Assembly: GCA_937982385.1 (NCBI GenBank)
Contig: CALJMC010000172.1
Coordinates: 1-7,459, forward strand
Source of the DNA: an uncultured Rickettsiales bacterium
GTDB taxonomy: Bacteria; Pseudomonadota; Alphaproteobacteria; Rickettsiales; UBA998
Reading direction: 5' to 3'
DNA: 7,459 nucleotides
The first letter of the stretch is position 1. The number at the start of each line of letters is the position of its first letter. Shown in pieces: positions 5,691 through 7,459 of this stretch. Under the pieces are notes generated by a model, which made no database searches, was not told where the DNA came from, and worked only from the letters and a program-made list of their open reading frames with translations. The position numbers and the translations under genes were made by a program.

Positions 5691-7459
5691 ATGCATCAAC
5701 TCGCGAATATCTTTTTCCCCTCTAGTGTATCTGTCAAAGGCATTGGCAGCGGCTCCTCTGCGACCAGCGCCACCAACATCCCTCCTGCGGTGCAAGCCTT
5801 GCCAGCGGGCACTATCATCAAAGGAAATGTGACAGGACGCAACCCGGCAGGCGACATGGTGCTCACCACTCCACAGGGCGACTTAGCCCTCAAAACCAAC
5901 ATCTTCATGAAACGTGGTGTCGAAGTGTCTATTAAGCTTGAAAAAGCGATGGATGAGTTAATGGCGAAGATTCTCACCATTGATAATAAAAGCGTCAGCA
6001 AATATGTGAACGGCTTACAAAACAAACAAGCCGGCTCAGAAGTGTTGCTGCAATCGACCCTGCAAGCGATGGGGAAAACCGACGCCTCTGGCACAGTCTT
6101 CACCTCGTCCACGCCACTCAAAGCATTGCTGATGCCGAAACTGCAGCAAGAACTCCAAACAACTGCTACCCAAACCAAAACAGGACAAGCACTGCAAACA
6201 GGCATCACACAGAGCACTCCTACCACCAGCACACCCTATGGCAATGCGGCATCAGCAGCAAGCGCCACTCCCCAATTATCGCAACAAGCGGCAGCAGGCG
6301 CACTCAGCAACCTCAACTATTCTGCACACGCGGCGCTCTCAGCGTTGCCACCCAAAATAGCCGCTATTATTGCCGCCGCCACACAAGGCGCAGAACTTGA
6401 AGTAAAAGTAAAATCTATTCACATTGCCCCGCCCGCTCCTGAGCGTAATAAAAGCGCTATGCCTGCACAGAAGATGCAACCCAGCATCAACACTCCTCAA
6501 CCAACGCAGACGACTCCAACGGCAACGATCCCTGCGAATCAAACAAATTCCGCAGCAGCACAACCTCAAACAATACATACCCAAACTGCTCAACCAACAA
6601 CTGGCACAACCATACCACCGTCAACACCCTCTGCCACGAGCAACCCAACTGTAACACCACCAATCAACACGGCAACAGCACAAACGACGCCAACATCTCA
6701 ACCCACGCTTGCTCAGACAACCAAAGCATCAACGGGGGCAGTCATCGTCCCCCCTGCGCGTCACGCCACAGCAACAACCACGCATGTAACCTCAGGGAAT
6801 GACGCGCGCAGCACGGTACCGACGCCTGTACCAAAGAATATATCAACAGCAGCACACGCCTCAACTGCCGCGCAACCTAGCGCTAGCACCCAGCCATCAC
6901 CTGCCCAAACAGCAGCATCGCAGACGACCAGTGGGCACGCGACCTCCCCAACCGCCAGCGCAGCGCCCGCACGTAACCCACATATACAAACAGCGCCTAC
7001 CGCTCCAAACGCACCCACCACATCACCGCAAACAGCAGCATATAATACGACATCACAAGTGGCGGCTCCTAGCACACCAACACACACCACACAGATTCCG
7101 AACACTCCTCTGCCCACAGCCCAACCCATCGCAGATACAAAAGCCACCATCCCTGCCATCGTGATTCAAGCCTCACCCAACTCTGCGCAAACCTTGCAAA
7201 CACCCTTGGGGACGCTACGATTATTCATCCCGACCCCCTTACCGCTTGGCACACAACTGCAACTCGAAGTGACCGCGGCCACACCACAAGCCCTCTCCGC
7301 TGGTATGGTCGCCGAAAGCATAAAGGAGCTCGGCGGATTTGATGAATTGCAACAAATAAACCTCGTCGCATCTGCAGAGGGCAAGCCTCCCCTCGCCACC
7401 ATTCCCCAAGCGGGCGGCAAAGACCTCACCACCGACATGCTGTTTTTCCTCACCGCACT
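5691..7459 (+). CDS. Putative FliK-like flagellar protein with long Thr/Pro/Ala/Gln linker (3' end beyond window)
   Basis: The frame is open from ATG 5691 to the window edge (589 complete codons, no stop). An in-frame TAA at 5685-5687 fixes this as the earliest start; there is no clear Shine-Dalgarno. An N-terminal beta-rich module lies at about residues 40-100 (GTIIKGNVTG, LTTPQGDLAL, RGVEVSIKL). A second conserved-looking segment lies at about 214-247 (LPPKIAAIIAAATQGAELEV). A low-complexity linker spans about 248-484. A further module starts near 502 (LQTPLGTLRL, LPLGTQLQLEV), followed by a segment ending DMLFFLTA. There is no signal peptide or membrane helix. This build of small beta modules around a disordered Pro/Thr/Gln-rich spacer resembles hook-length control protein FliK, a secreted ruler, and proteins of that type in alphaproteobacterial flagellar clusters. 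The diagnostic C-terminal domain, if present, is outside the window, so FliK is an inference; an uncharacterised flagellar-associated protein is the alternative. Confidence 0.72.
   Translation, partial: MHQLANIFFPSSVSVKGIGSGSSATSATNIPPAVQALPAGTIIKGNVTGRNPAGDMVLTTPQGDLALKTNIFMKRGVEVSIKLEKAMDELMAKILTIDNKSVSKYVNGLQNKQAGSEVLLQSTLQAMGKTDASGTVFTSSTPLKALLMPKLQQELQTTATQTKTGQALQTGITQSTPTTSTPYGNAASAASATPQLSQQAAAGALSNLNYSAHAALSALPPKIAAIIAAATQGAELEVKVKSIHIAPPAPERNKSAMPAQKMQPSINTPQPTQTTPTATIPANQTNSAAAQPQTIHTQTAQPTTGTTIPPSTPSATSNPTVTPPINTATAQTTPTSQPTLAQTTKASTGAVIVPPARHATATTTHVTSGNDARSTVPTPVPKNISTAAHASTAAQPSASTQPSPAQTAASQTTSGHATSPTASAAPARNPHIQTAPTAPNAPTTSPQTAAYNTTSQVAAPSTPTHTTQIPNTPLPTAQPIADTKATIPAIVIQASPNSAQTLQTPLGTLRLFIPTPLPLGTQLQLEVTAATPQALSAGMVAESIKELGGFDELQQINLVASAEGKPPLATIPQAGGKDLTTDMLFFLTA
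6432..7139 (+). other. Low-complexity Thr/Pro/Ala/Gln/Ser linker region within the FliK-like gene
   Basis: Residues about 248-483 are almost entirely Thr, Pro, Ala, Gln, Ser and Asn with few charged or aromatic residues, predicting a long disordered segment. The + strand here is strikingly rich in A and C and poor in G and T. This composition leaves stop codons rare in other frames and creates long spurious reading frames on both strands. Short words recur (for example CAAACAGCAGCAT at 6906-6918 and 7029-7041), but there is no regular repeat unit. Confidence 0.8.

Noticed and set aside
6906..7041. Repeated word CAAACAGCAGCAT as a possible repeat array
   Set aside because: Two copies only, no constant spacing, and explained by Gln-Thr-Ala-Ala codons in a low-complexity linker.
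6424..7164. Several sizeable reading frames in other frames and on the opposite strand (for example 6761-7159 minus, 6799-7164 plus)
   Set aside because: They lie wholly inside the A/C-rich linker of the frame starting at 5691. Biased composition removes stop codons from other frames; the products are low-complexity (His/Pro/Gln or Ala/Val/Cys rich) with no ribosome sites or recognisable domains.

Overview
This window is a run of co-directional flagellar genes on the + strand, with base composition somewhere near 45-50% GC by eye. The gene content points to an alphaproteobacterium. The sigma-54 activator closely resembles Caulobacter-type FlbD and is followed by flhA, then flhF and a MinD-like flhG. 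FlbD is the alphaproteobacterial flagellar enhancer-binding protein. The FlhF resembles divergent forms I associate with Rhodospirillales-like lineages. The exact order cannot be placed without a search.

Layout. Bases 1-265 hold the 3' end of a MotA/PomA-type stator gene, cut by the window edge. Its stop codon shares one base with the start of flbD (265-1599). A 55-base spacer, almost free of G on the + strand, leads to flhA (1655-3820), the export-gate subunit of the flagellar type III secretion system. A 41-base gap leads to flhF (3862-4857), an SRP-type GTPase with altered G3 and G4 motifs. Ten bases later comes flhG (4868-5617), a compact MinD/ParA-like ATPase. A 73-base AT-rich gap carries a sigma-54-like -24/-12 element overlapping a possible sigma-70-type promoter. 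It precedes an open reading frame that starts at 5691 and runs off the right edge (at least 589 codons). That protein has small beta-rich modules at both ends separated by a Thr/Pro/Ala/Gln-rich linker of about 240 residues, and is best read as FliK-like (hook-length control or related).

How the genes fit together. MotA supplies torque, FlhA passes export substrates, and FlhF/FlhG set where and how many flagella are built. FlbD with sigma-54 turns on the later hook and rod genes. The last gene looks like a plausible FlbD/sigma-54 target, which would place regulator and target in one cluster. No tRNA, rRNA, CRISPR array, insertion sequence or convincing rho-independent terminator was seen. This is mostly a conserved housekeeping motility locus. 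The parts worth a second look are the FliK-like gene and its promoter region, the unusual FlhF/FlhG pair, and the odd 5' end of flhF.
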